A stretch of DNA of 64,000 nt, from positions 510,755 through 574,754 of the forward strand of contig NZ_LMEX01000001.1 in assembly GCF_001426645.1 (NCBI RefSeq), in the 5' to 3' direction. Positions 55,160-62,450 of this stretch are shown here, one piece after another. The translations under genes were made by a program, and so were the position numbers. Positions within the stretch are counted from its first letter, which is position 1. Each line of letters opens with the position of its first letter. The notes under the pieces are model-generated. The model had not been told where the DNA came from. It saw only the letters and a program-made list of their open reading frames with translations, and made no database searches. The stretch is from Rhodanobacter sp. Root480. Its GTDB lineage: Bacteria; Pseudomonadota; Gammaproteobacteria; Xanthomonadales; Rhodanobacteraceae.

Positions 55160-56497
55160 ATGTCCCGATCCAACTCCGTTCCTGCCACTCCCTTCGAAGC
55201 CACCATCACCGACCTGAGCCACGACGGCCGCGGCGTCGCCCGCGTGGACGGCAAGGCGTTGTTCGTCAGCGGTGCCTTGCTGGGCGAGCAGGTGATGGTG
55301 CGCCTGCGCAAGCGCCACCGCCATTTCGACGAAGCGGAAGTGGTCGAAGTGATCACCCCCTCGCCGCATCGGGTCGAGCCGCGCTGCCGGCATTTCGCCG
55401 AGTGCAGCGGCTGCTCGCTGCAGCACCTGGACGCCGAAGCGCAGATCGCGGCCAAGCAGCGCGTGCTAGCGGAAAACTTCGAACGCATCGGCAAGGTCGC
55501 ACCGCAGCAATGGCTGCCGCCGCTCACCGGTGAGCCGTGGTCGTATAGGCGCAAGGGCCGCCTGTCGGTGCGTCACGTGCTGAAGAAGGGGCGCGTGCTG
55601 GTGGGCTTTCGCGAGGAGGCGAATCCGCGTTTCGTGGCCGACATCCAGCAGTGCGAAGTGCTGCATCCGGCGATTGGCCCCAAGGTGGGCCTGCTGGCCG
55701 AACTGATCAACGGGCTGGACGCGGTCGATGCCATCGCGCAGATCGAATTCGCCGGCGGCGACGACACCATGGCGCTGGTGTTCCGCCACCTGCAGCCGCT
55801 GGGCGAGGGCGATCTGGCCGCGCTGACCGCGTTCGGACAGCAGCATGGGTTGGCCATCTATCTGCAGCCCGGCAACAACTCCAGCGTGCATCCGCTGTGG
55901 CCGGCGCAGCCGCGGCTGGCGTTCCGCATCGCCAGCGACGACGCGCGCTTCGCCGATGTGGAGCTGGAGTTCGAGCCGCTGGATTTCGTGCAGGTCAACG
56001 CCAACATGAACCAGCGCATGGTGGCGCACGCAATGGCGCTGCTCGATCCGCAGCCGACCGACCGCGTGCTGGACCTGTTCTGCGGCCTGGGCAACTTCAC
56101 CCTGCCGATCGCCCGTCGCGTGGCCGAGGTGGTAGGCGTGGAAGGCGAGCACGGCCTGGTGCAGCGGGCAGCGCAGAACGCCGCGCGCAACGGCATCGAC
56201 AACGCCACCTTCCACGTCGCCAATTTGTTTGAAGACCAGCGCGCCAGCGACTGGGCGCGCACGCCGTGGGACAAGGTGCTGCTCGATCCGCCACGCGCCG
56301 GTGCCGACCAACTGCTGGCCTACCTGCCGCATCGCAAGACGCGACGCGTGGTGTATGTCTCCTGCCACCCGGCCTCGCTGGCACGTGACGCCGGCATCCT
56401 GGTCAACCAGCATGGATTCACGCTGGCATCGGCGGGCGTGATGGACATGTTCCCGCACACGGCCCACGTGGAATCGATCGCCTTGTTCGAACGTTGA
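55160..56497 (+). CDS. rlmD: 23S rRNA (uracil-1939-C5)-methyltransferase RlmD
   Basis: Fe-S-containing methyltransferase that makes m5U1939 in 23S rRNA. The 445-residue product has an N-terminal TRAM domain (about 12-70), the [4Fe-4S] cysteines CRHFAECSGC with a further cysteine in QQCEVL, the SAM motif VLDLFCGLGNFTLPIARR, and the catalytic cysteine in VYVSCHPASLARD. The C-terminal HTAHVESIALF motif is present. It is separate from the YdbL gene by 66 bases. Confidence 0.96.
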   Translation: MSRSNSVPATPFEATITDLSHDGRGVARVDGKALFVSGALLGEQVMVRLRKRHRHFDEAEVVEVITPSPHRVEPRCRHFAECSGCSLQHLDAEAQIAAKQRVLAENFERIGKVAPQQWLPPLTGEPWSYRRKGRLSVRHVLKKGRVLVGFREEANPRFVADIQQCEVLHPAIGPKVGLLAELINGLDAVDAIAQIEFAGGDDTMALVFRHLQPLGEGDLAALTAFGQQHGLAIYLQPGNNSSVHPLWPAQPRLAFRIASDDARFADVELEFEPLDFVQVNANMNQRMVAHAMALLDPQPTDRVLDLFCGLGNFTLPIARRVAEVVGVEGEHGLVQRAAQNAARNGIDNATFHVANLFEDQRASDWARTPWDKVLLDPPRAGADQLLAYLPHRKTRRVVYVSCHPASLARDAGILVNQHGFTLASAGVMDMFPHTAHVESIALFER

Positions 56498-56519
56498 GGC
56501 TGATCACCCCCGGCCGCTC

Positions 56520-56605
56520 GCCCTGAGCGTAGGCCCGCAGGCCCGAAGTCGAAGGATGCTGGGGAACGCTTCGACTTCGCGACCTGCGGTCGCTACGCTC
56601 AGCGT
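56520..56605 (+). repeat. Dispersed TCGACTTCG-type repeat pair, copy 2
   Basis: Two facing copies (about 56520-56556 and 56568-56605) share GCGTAG...CCTGCGG and CGAAGTCGAAG words in opposite orientation, an imperfect inverted pair. It lies in the 192-base gap before the CYTH gene. Confidence 0.75.
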
Positions 56606-56689
56606 GAACGGTGGGGTTGATGCGTTGCCCATTACCTCAACCGAAGCACGCCAAGTGTTTTCCCTCCATCTCCACTCACGCCAACTCCA

Positions 56690-57211
56690 ATGCCGATCGA
56701 GATCGAACGCAAATTCCTCGTAGCCACGGATGACTGGCGCGCCGCTGTCGAGCACAGCGAGCCGATGGCGCAGGGCTATCTGGTGGGCGCGCAGGCGCTG
56801 CGCGATGGCAGCGCGCGGGCCTCTGTCCGTGCGCGGCTGGCCGGCGAGCAGGCGTGGCTCAACATCAAGGCCGCCACGCCAGGCATCGCGCGGGCCGAGT
56901 TCGAATACGCGATACCGGCAGGCGATGCCCGAGCCTTGCTGGCCACCTTGTGCGACGGCGTGCTGCAGAAAACCCGCCACCATGTGCGGGTCGATGGCGT
57001 ACTGTTCGAGGTCGATGAATTCGAAGGCGAGAATCGCGGCCTGGTGGTCGCGGAGGTGGAACTGCCGGCGGTCGATGCGCCATTTTCCCGGCCACCGTGG
57101 CTGGGTCGCGAGGTGAGCTCCTTGGTGCGCTACTACAACGTCAACCTGATCACGCATCCGTACCGGCAATGGTCGCCGGCGGAACGTGCCGCCGAGGATG
57201 CCGCATGCTGA
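56690..57211 (+). CDS. CYTH-domain protein (triphosphate tunnel metalloenzyme)
   Basis: A 173-residue stand-alone CYTH protein. The N-terminal EIERKFLV (E4, E6, K8) is the family signature, followed by a run of basic and acidic tunnel residues (GSARASVRARL, WLNIKAATPG, RAEFEYAIP, FEVDEFEG, LVVAEVEL). Related E. coli YgiF is a triphosphatase, and others are thiamine triphosphatase-like or adenylate cyclases; which applies here is not clear. The stop overlaps the nagZ start region. Confidence 0.88.
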   Translation: MPIEIERKFLVATDDWRAAVEHSEPMAQGYLVGAQALRDGSARASVRARLAGEQAWLNIKAATPGIARAEFEYAIPAGDARALLATLCDGVLQKTRHHVRVDGVLFEVDEFEGENRGLVVAEVELPAVDAPFSRPPWLGREVSSLVRYYNVNLITHPYRQWSPAERAAEDAAC

Positions 57212-58230
57212 TGATCGGCGTGGCCGCGCTGGAGCTGGCCGAGCACGAGAAGCGCTGGCTGAGCGAGCCCGGCGTGGCTGGTGTGTTGTTATTTTCGCGC
57301 AACTACCAGTCGCGCGATCAGCTGTCCGCCTTGTGCGACGCGATTCGCGAGGCCGGCGGCGACGACATGCTGATCGCGGTGGATCAGGAGGGCGGTCCGG
57401 TACAACGCTTCCGCGACGGCTTCACCCGGCTTCCGCCGCTGTCGGCGATCGGCGAGCGCTACGCGCACGATCCGCACGAGGCGGTGCGCCTGGCGGAGGA
57501 GCACGCCTGGGTCATGGCCAGCGAGCTGCGCGCCAGCGGCGTCGATTTCAGTTTTGCACCCGTGGTGGATCTGGCTCGCGGCAATGCCGCGATCGGGCTG
57601 CGCGCGTTCCATGCCGAGCCGGCGGTCACCGCCGAACTGGCGCAGGCCTATGTGCGCGGCATGCACCTGGCCGGCATGGCCGCGGTCATCAAGCATTTCC
57701 CCGGCCACGGTTCGGTGGCCACCGATACCCACAAGGCCGCGGCGATCGACCCGCGACCACTCGAACGGATTCTCAGCGACGATCTGCTGCCCTTCGCCGA
57801 ATGCATCGAGGCGCGGGTGGAAGCGGTGATGATGGCGCACGTGACCTATCCCGCGGTGGACCCGAACCCGGCGGGCTACTCGCGCGTCTGGATCGAGCGC
57901 ATCCTGCGCGGCGAACTGGGCTTTACCGGCGTTGTCGTCAGCGACGACATCAGCATGGCCGCCGCCGGCGCGGCTGGTTCCGTGGGCGGGCGCGTGCAGG
58001 CCCATCTGGATGCGGGCTGCGACCTGGTGCTGGCCTGTTTCCCCGACGTGGTCGATGAGGCCATCGCCGCGGTTCAGGGCAGGGAGACAGGCCGTGCATC
58101 ACTGGCCAGCCTGCGTGGCGCCATCGCCGCTGGTTGGGACGGGCTGACCGACAACCCGCAGCGCGATCGCTTCGTTGCGCGCATCACTGCTTTGCATACC
58201 GAGCCGGGAATGGGGAATGGGGAATCGTAG
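57205..58230 (+). CDS. nagZ: Beta-N-acetylhexosaminidase NagZ
   Basis: Cytoplasmic GH3 enzyme of peptidoglycan recycling that removes GlcNAc from anhydromuropeptides. The 341-residue product has the substrate loop KHFPGHGSVATDTH (D174 and H176, the acid/base dyad in NagZ) and the nucleophile region VVVSDDISM (D247). ATG 57205 overlaps the CYTH stop; ATG 57211 is an alternative. The last nine codons (EPGMGNGES) fall within a GGGAAT-type repeat, so the repeat has supplied the C-terminus and stop. Confidence 0.96.
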   Translation: MLMIGVAALELAEHEKRWLSEPGVAGVLLFSRNYQSRDQLSALCDAIREAGGDDMLIAVDQEGGPVQRFRDGFTRLPPLSAIGERYAHDPHEAVRLAEEHAWVMASELRASGVDFSFAPVVDLARGNAAIGLRAFHAEPAVTAELAQAYVRGMHLAGMAAVIKHFPGHGSVATDTHKAAAIDPRPLERILSDDLLPFAECIEARVEAVMMAHVTYPAVDPNPAGYSRVWIERILRGELGFTGVVVSDDISMAAAGAAGSVGGRVQAHLDAGCDLVLACFPDVVDEAIAAVQGRETGRASLASLRGAIAAGWDGLTDNPQRDRFVARITALHTEPGMGNGES

Positions 58231-58269
58231 AAGCGAAACCCGCGCCGCACCGACCATCCCCGATTCCCA
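58205..58269 (+). repeat. GGGAAT-type repeat, copy 3 (nagZ-hpt)
   Basis: CGGGAATGGGGAATGGGGAATCG is followed after about 24 bases by a shorter complementary arm ending CCCCGATTCCCA. It overlaps the nagZ stop codon and abuts the hpt leader. Confidence 0.75.
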
Positions 58270-58280
58270 TGGAGACACTT

Positions 58281-58835
58281 ATGAGCCCTTCCGTACCTTC
58301 CCTTGCCGTCGCGCTGGCCAACGCCGAACTGCTCTATGAGCGGGCCACGCTGGAGAGCGTGATTGCCGACATGGGTCGCCAGATCGACGTGGCGCTGGAT
58401 GGCGAGCGGCCGGTGTTCCTCACCGTGATGAACGGCGCGCTGGTTTTTGCCGGGCAGCTGGCGCTGGCGATCCGCACCGACCTCGAGTTCGATTACGTGC
58501 ACGCCACCCGCTACCGCGGCGACACCGCCGGCAGCGAGCTGATGTGGTTGCGCGAGCCGCAGGTGTCATTGCGTGATCGCATCGTGCTGCTGGTCGACGA
58601 CATCCTCGACGAAGGTCACACCCTGAAAGCCGTGCGCGACGACTGCTACCAGCGCGGCGCAAAGAAGGCGCTGATCGTCAGCCTGTCCACCAAGGATCAC
58701 GATCGCCTGGTCGACGGCATCGCGTCGGATTTCAACGGCGTCGTGCTGCCCGACCGCTACGTCTTCGGCTACGGCATGGACTACCACGAACAGGGCCGCA
58801 ACCTGCCGGCGATCTATGCACTGAAGGACGATTGA
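58281..58835 (+). CDS. hpt: Hypoxanthine-guanine phosphoribosyltransferase
   Basis: Purine salvage: hypoxanthine or guanine plus PRPP gives IMP or GMP. The 184-residue product has VFLTVMNGALVFAGQL, the PRPP-binding loop IVLLVDDILDEGHTL (acidic dyad and small residues), and the YVFGYGMDYHEQGRNLPAIYAL tail expected of bacterial Hpt. ATG 58281 has GGAG six bases upstream; ATG 58269 is in frame but weaker. It lies between nagZ and mtnP. Confidence 0.95.
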   Translation: MSPSVPSLAVALANAELLYERATLESVIADMGRQIDVALDGERPVFLTVMNGALVFAGQLALAIRTDLEFDYVHATRYRGDTAGSELMWLREPQVSLRDRIVLLVDDILDEGHTLKAVRDDCYQRGAKKALIVSLSTKDHDRLVDGIASDFNGVVLPDRYVFGYGMDYHEQGRNLPAIYALKDD

Positions 58836-58861
58836 CCCGTCGCCACCGGTAGACAACTCAT

Positions 58862-58990
58862 CCCCTGCTTGTCCCTCAAGGGGACTTCCTTCGGTCGCAG
58901 GGGAGGCAGTGAGGGGTAGCGCTTTTGCGTTTGACTTGAACATCAAAAGCCACCCCTCCCCAACCCTCCCCTGCAAGCAGGGGAGGGAGC
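58862..58990 (+). repeat. CCCTCCCCTGC-type repeat between hpt and mtnP
   Basis: A pair of imperfect inverted elements. The last one is a perfect 11-bp hairpin, CCCTCCCCTGC and GCAGGGGAGGG with an AA loop (58964-58987). The preceding part has the words TCCCCTGC and GCAGGGGA and a GAGGGGT..ACCCCTC match. A copy in the opposite orientation lies at 60402-60443. Confidence 0.75.
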
Positions 58991-59019
58991 AAAACCACCA
59001 TCTCCACACGGACAACACC

Positions 59020-59781
59020 ATGTCTCATTCCGACCACGCATCCATCGACCTGGCCGTCATCGGCGGCAGCGGGCTCTACCAGTTTTCCGGGCTGGAAAAC
59101 GCCACGCGCCATGCCGTGGAAACGCCGTACGGCGCCGCGTCCGGCGACGTGGTGGTCGGCGATTTCGTGGGCCGGCGGGTGGCGTTCCTGGCGCGCCACG
59201 GTGAGTCACATAACCTGCCGCCGCACCGGGTCAACTACCGCGCCAACGTGTGGGTCTTGCACAGCCTGGGCGCGCGGCGGGTAATCGGTGTCAACGCCGT
59301 CGGTGGCATCCGCGCCGACATGGGGCCGCGGGTGATCGTGGTGCCCGACCAGCTCATCGATTACACGCACGGCCGCGACACCAGCTATTGCGATGTCGAG
59401 GGCGCCGAGGTCAGGCACATCGATTTCAGCGAGCCGTACACCGAATCCCTGCGCCAGTCGCTGCTGCAGGCAGCGCGCAAGCGCGGCGTACCGGTGATCG
59501 ACGGCGGCTGCTACGGTGCCACCCAGGGGCCGCGGCTGGAAACCCGCGCCGAGATCGCCCGCATGAAGCGCGACGGCTGCGACTTGGTCGGCATGACGGG
59601 CATGCCAGAGGCCGTGCTGGCGCGCGAGCTGGGGCTGGACTACGCCTGCCTGGCGCTGGTGGCCAACCATGCCGCCGGTTGCGGCGACGAGGACGAGATC
59701 AGCATCGAGGAAATCTTCGCCCATCTCGCGGCGGCCACGGCCGAGGTGCCCGGGCTGCTCTCAACGCTGCTGGAAGATTGA
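59020..59781 (+). CDS. mtnP: S-methyl-5'-thioinosine/-thioadenosine phosphorylase
   Basis: A 253-residue purine nucleoside phosphorylase-2 family enzyme that removes the base of methylthio-nucleosides from polyamine and quorum-signal synthesis. Motifs are VIGGSGLY (phosphate), FLARHGESHNLPPHRVNYRANVWVL, VNAVGGI, GGCYGATQGPRLETRAEI and MTGMPEAVLARELGLDYACLALVANHAAG. Its neighbour hpt salvages hypoxanthine, and P. aeruginosa has a methylthioinosine phosphorylase of this family, so MTI rather than MTA may be the substrate. ATG 59020 chosen; an upstream in-frame ATG would include repeat sequence. Confidence 0.9.
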   Translation: MSHSDHASIDLAVIGGSGLYQFSGLENATRHAVETPYGAASGDVVVGDFVGRRVAFLARHGESHNLPPHRVNYRANVWVLHSLGARRVIGVNAVGGIRADMGPRVIVVPDQLIDYTHGRDTSYCDVEGAEVRHIDFSEPYTESLRQSLLQAARKRGVPVIDGGCYGATQGPRLETRAEIARMKRDGCDLVGMTGMPEAVLARELGLDYACLALVANHAAGCGDEDEISIEEIFAHLAAATAEVPGLLSTLLED

Positions 59782-60103
59782 CGATATCCGCCCGCTCCAT
59801 ACGGACGGCCGAATGGCAGGTTGCGCTTTGCCCTCGAACCCGCTGATACTTTTCCCCGCACCAATGCGGGGAGCCGAAGGATACGGTGGTTCAGCGCACA
59901 GATCTGGTGCATCCAGCCCCAGGAGCGTGGGCGGTAGAAATCTTCCGGGCTGCAAAAGCGGCAGCGTGGTCCATATTTCCGCCGGTTCTTGACCCATGGA
60001 ACCACCATGGGTCGGCGAAACGGCGAAAATCTGTCCTCACACTGCCACTTTTTCGCCTCGAAAGTTTCCACCACCCACACTCCCCAATTGCAGAGGTCGA
60101 CGC
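59782..60103 (+). other. 322-base intergenic region, mtnP to cold-shock gene
   Basis: No gene is seen. It contains two perfect hairpins: CCCCGCA/TGCGGGG (59854-59871) and GACCCATGG/CCATGGGTC (59991-60013, five-base loop). The second resembles the ATGG-centred palindromes downstream of tRNA-Ser. Part may be the long untranslated leader that cold-shock genes often have. Confidence 0.5.
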
Positions 60104-60313
60104 ATGAGTTTCGGTACGGTCAAGTGGTTCAACGACGCCAAGGGTTTCGGTTTCATCGCGCCCGAGGACGGTGGGGATGACGTATTCGTCCATTTTTCAG
60201 CGATCAATTCCAAGGGCTTCCGCAGCCTGCAGGAAGGCCAGCGCGTGCAGTTCGAAGTAACCCAGGGCCCGAAGGGCGCCCAGGCATCAGCCGTCGAGCC
60301 AGCCGTCGCCTGA
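60104..60313 (+). CDS. Cold-shock protein (CspA family)
   Basis: A 69-residue OB-fold single-stranded nucleic-acid binding protein. RNP1 is KGFGFI and RNP2 VFVHFSAI, with [12 protein letters not shown] at the start. The C-terminal [11 protein letters not shown] tail is somewhat longer than E. coli CspA. GAGG lies before ATG 60104. It is likely monocistronic with a terminator at 60344-60371; whether it is cold-induced cannot be told. Confidence 0.96.
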   Translation: MSFGTVKWFNDAKGFGFIAPEDGGDDVFVHFSAINSKGFRSLQEGQRVQFEVTQGPKGAQASAVEPAVA

Positions 60314-60343
60314 TCGGCAGGCGAGGGTTGTGCAGCAAGATTG

Positions 60344-60371
60344 AAACCCCGCATCCTGTGCGGGGTTTTTT
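60344..60371 (+). terminator. Terminator after the cold-shock gene
   Basis: AAACCCCGCA / TGCGGGGTTT form a 10-bp stem around a five-base loop followed by TTTTTT. Confidence 0.92.
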
Positions 60372-60401
60372 CTTTCCGCGCGAGCCCGCCGCCGCTTTTC
60401 T

Positions 60402-60443
60402 CCCTCCCCTGCTCGCAGGGGAGGGTCGGGAAGGGGTCGCTCT
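60402..60443 (+). repeat. CCCTCCCCTGC-type repeat, opposite orientation copy
   Basis: CCCTCCCCTGC and GCAGGGGAGGG pair perfectly around a TC loop, followed by TCGGGAAGGGGTCGCTCTT, the reverse complement of the flank of the copy at 58945-58990. Confidence 0.8.
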
Positions 60444-60472
60444 TCAGGCTCGCCTACAAACGGGACCGCGCC

Positions 60473-61510
60473 ATGCCCAACCGCAGAAACTTCCTCAAAA
60501 CCTCCCTGCTTGGTGCGTCGGCGTCGATGCTGGCATGGGGCGGTCGGCTCGGCGCGGCTCCCGCCCGCCGTAGTACGAAGGCCGCCGCGGCGCGGGTTGT
60601 TTCCACCTGGGATTTCGGCATCGTCGCCAACCAGGCGGCCTGGGGAATCCTGGGCAAGGGCGGCAATGCGCTGGACGCGGTCGAGACCGGCGTGCAGGTG
60701 CCGGAGTCGGACCTGAAGAACCACAGCGTGGGCAAGGGCGGTTATCCCGATCGCGATGGCCACGTCACCCTCGACGCCAGCATCATGGACGCCGACGGCA
60801 GTTGCGGCGCCGTGGCCGCGCTCGAGCACATCGAACATCCCATCTCGGTGGCACGGCGGGTGATGGAACGCACGCCGCACGTGCTGCTGGTGGGCGAGGG
60901 CGCATTGCAATTCGCGCTGGAGCAGGGTTTCAGCAAACAGGATCTGCTCACGCCCGAAGCCGAGCAGGCCTGGCGCGAGTGGTTGAAGACAGCGAAATAC
61001 CAGCCTTCGATCAACAGCGAAGTGCGCGACTACGGCACGGGCCTTCCCGGCGGCGCGCACAACCACGACACCATCGGCATGCTGGCGATCGACGCCAACG
61101 GCCGCATGGCCGGTGCCTGCACCACCAGCGGCATGGCCTGGAAACTGCGCGGCCGCGTGGGCGACAGCCCGATCATCGGCGCCGGCCTGTACGTGGACGG
61201 CGACGTGGGCGCGGCCACCTCCACCGGCGTGGGCGAGGAGGTCATCCGCAACGCCGGCAGCTTCCTGGTGGTGGAGCTGATGCGCCAGGGCCGCTCGCCG
61301 CAGGAGGCGTGCAAGGAGGCGGTGATGCGCATCGTCCGCAAGCGCCGCGAAGCTTCCAAAACGCTGCAGGTCGGCTTCCTGGCGATGAACCGCGACGGCG
61401 AAGCCGGCGCGTACGCGATCCAGCACGGCTTCGCCTACGCCGTCTGCGACGCGCGGAAGCAGGATGGGCTGGTTCCCGCGCAAAGCGTCTACAGCACCAG
61501 CTATTCATGA
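60473..61510 (+). CDS. Tat-exported N4-(beta-GlcNAc)-L-asparaginase-family enzyme
   Basis: A 345-residue N-terminal nucleophile (Ntn) hydrolase of the glycosylasparaginase family. The NRRNFLKTSLLGASASML start is a twin-arginine signal peptide. The GGAHNHDTIGMLAID motif gives autocleavage between D199 and T200, with T200 as nucleophile; TTSGMAWKLRGRVGDSPIIGAGLY and ATSTGVGEEVIRN are present downstream. It would cleave Asn-linked GlcNAc or a related amide in the periplasm; the real substrate is unproven. The stop overlaps cutC as ATGA. Confidence 0.9.
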   Translation: MPNRRNFLKTSLLGASASMLAWGGRLGAAPARRSTKAAAARVVSTWDFGIVANQAAWGILGKGGNALDAVETGVQVPESDLKNHSVGKGGYPDRDGHVTLDASIMDADGSCGAVAALEHIEHPISVARRVMERTPHVLLVGEGALQFALEQGFSKQDLLTPEAEQAWREWLKTAKYQPSINSEVRDYGTGLPGGAHNHDTIGMLAIDANGRMAGACTTSGMAWKLRGRVGDSPIIGAGLYVDGDVGAATSTGVGEEVIRNAGSFLVVELMRQGRSPQEACKEAVMRIVRKRREASKTLQVGFLAMNRDGEAGAYAIQHGFAYAVCDARKQDGLVPAQSVYSTSYS

Positions 61511-62250
61511 TCCTGGAAATAGCCGCCAACTCGCTCGCTTCCGCGCTTGCCGCACAGCAGGGCGGGGCCAACCGCGTCGAGCTTTGCACGGCGCTGGAGC
61601 TGGGTGGCCTCACGCCATCCCACGCGCAGATCGCGCTGGCCCGCGACCACCTGCGCATCCCGCTGTACGTGCTGATCCGTCCGCGCGCGGGTGATTTTCT
61701 CTACACCGATCTCGAGTGCGAGACGATGCAGCGCGACATCGAAAGCTGCGTGTCGCTGGGCTGCGACGGCGTGGTGCTGGGCGTACTCGATGCGGACGCG
61801 CAGGTGGACAGCGCACGCTGCCGCGCACTGGTCGCCACCGCAGGGACACTCGGCGTCACCTTCCATCGCGCCTTCGACCTTGGCCGCGATCCCGCGCAGG
61901 CATTGGAAGCTATCGTGGCGCTGGGTTGCGAACGCATCCTCACCTCCGGCACCTGCGCCAGCGCGCCCGACGGCGCGGCGTTGATCCGCGACCTGGTGCG
62001 CCAGGCCGCGGGGCGCATCGCGGTGATGCCCGGTGCCGGCATCACCGCGCCAAACATTGCTGCGCTGGCGCAAGTCACTGGCGCCCGAGAATTCCACGCC
62101 TCCGCCAAGCGGCAGCGGCCTTCCGGCATGCGTCACCAGCGGCCAGCGCTGGGCGACATGGAAGGTGGCGAACTGCGCAGCGACGTCGAACAGGTGCGTG
62201 CGTTGGTGGAAGCCCTACGGGCATTGGATCCTTCGGCAACACCGCGTTAG
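61507..62250 (+). CDS. cutC: CutC family protein
   Basis: A 247-residue TIM-barrel protein first linked to copper tolerance in E. coli, though that role has been questioned. The N-terminus ILEIAANSLASALAAQQGGANRVELC, then LGGLTPSH, VLIRPRAGDFLYTDLECETM, GCDGVVLGVLDADAQVD, TFHRAFDLGRDP and ILTSGTCASAPDGA are all typical. It overlaps the asparaginase gene by four bases, suggesting translational coupling, possibly a joint glycan-related role. This is inference. Confidence 0.93.
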   Translation: MILEIAANSLASALAAQQGGANRVELCTALELGGLTPSHAQIALARDHLRIPLYVLIRPRAGDFLYTDLECETMQRDIESCVSLGCDGVVLGVLDADAQVDSARCRALVATAGTLGVTFHRAFDLGRDPAQALEAIVALGCERILTSGTCASAPDGAALIRDLVRQAAGRIAVMPGAGITAPNIAALAQVTGAREFHASAKRQRPSGMRHQRPALGDMEGGELRSDVEQVRALVEALRALDPSATPR

Positions 62251-62285
62251 CCAGCGCGGAAGTCTCGCACTTCCAACCCCGTTCC

Positions 62286-62321
62286 CCCTGAGCGTAGCCG
62301 CCCCGCGGCGAAGTCGAAGGG
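62286..62321 (+). repeat. Dispersed TCGACTTCG-type repeat, copy 3
   Basis: CCCTGAGCGTAG...GCGGCGAAGTCGAAGGG, a single half-element of the family also seen at 27637 and 56520, in the cutC-fabV gap. Confidence 0.7.
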
Positions 62322-62450
62322 CGCCTCGCAACAAGGCTCCACTATCCGCAGCCGCGTCGCAGCACCAGCCCAAAGCGATCCCTACCGCAGCGCATGGATG
62401 CCCCGCTTGGTTACTATGGCCCATTGCCAAATAACTGCTGGAGCCATCGC

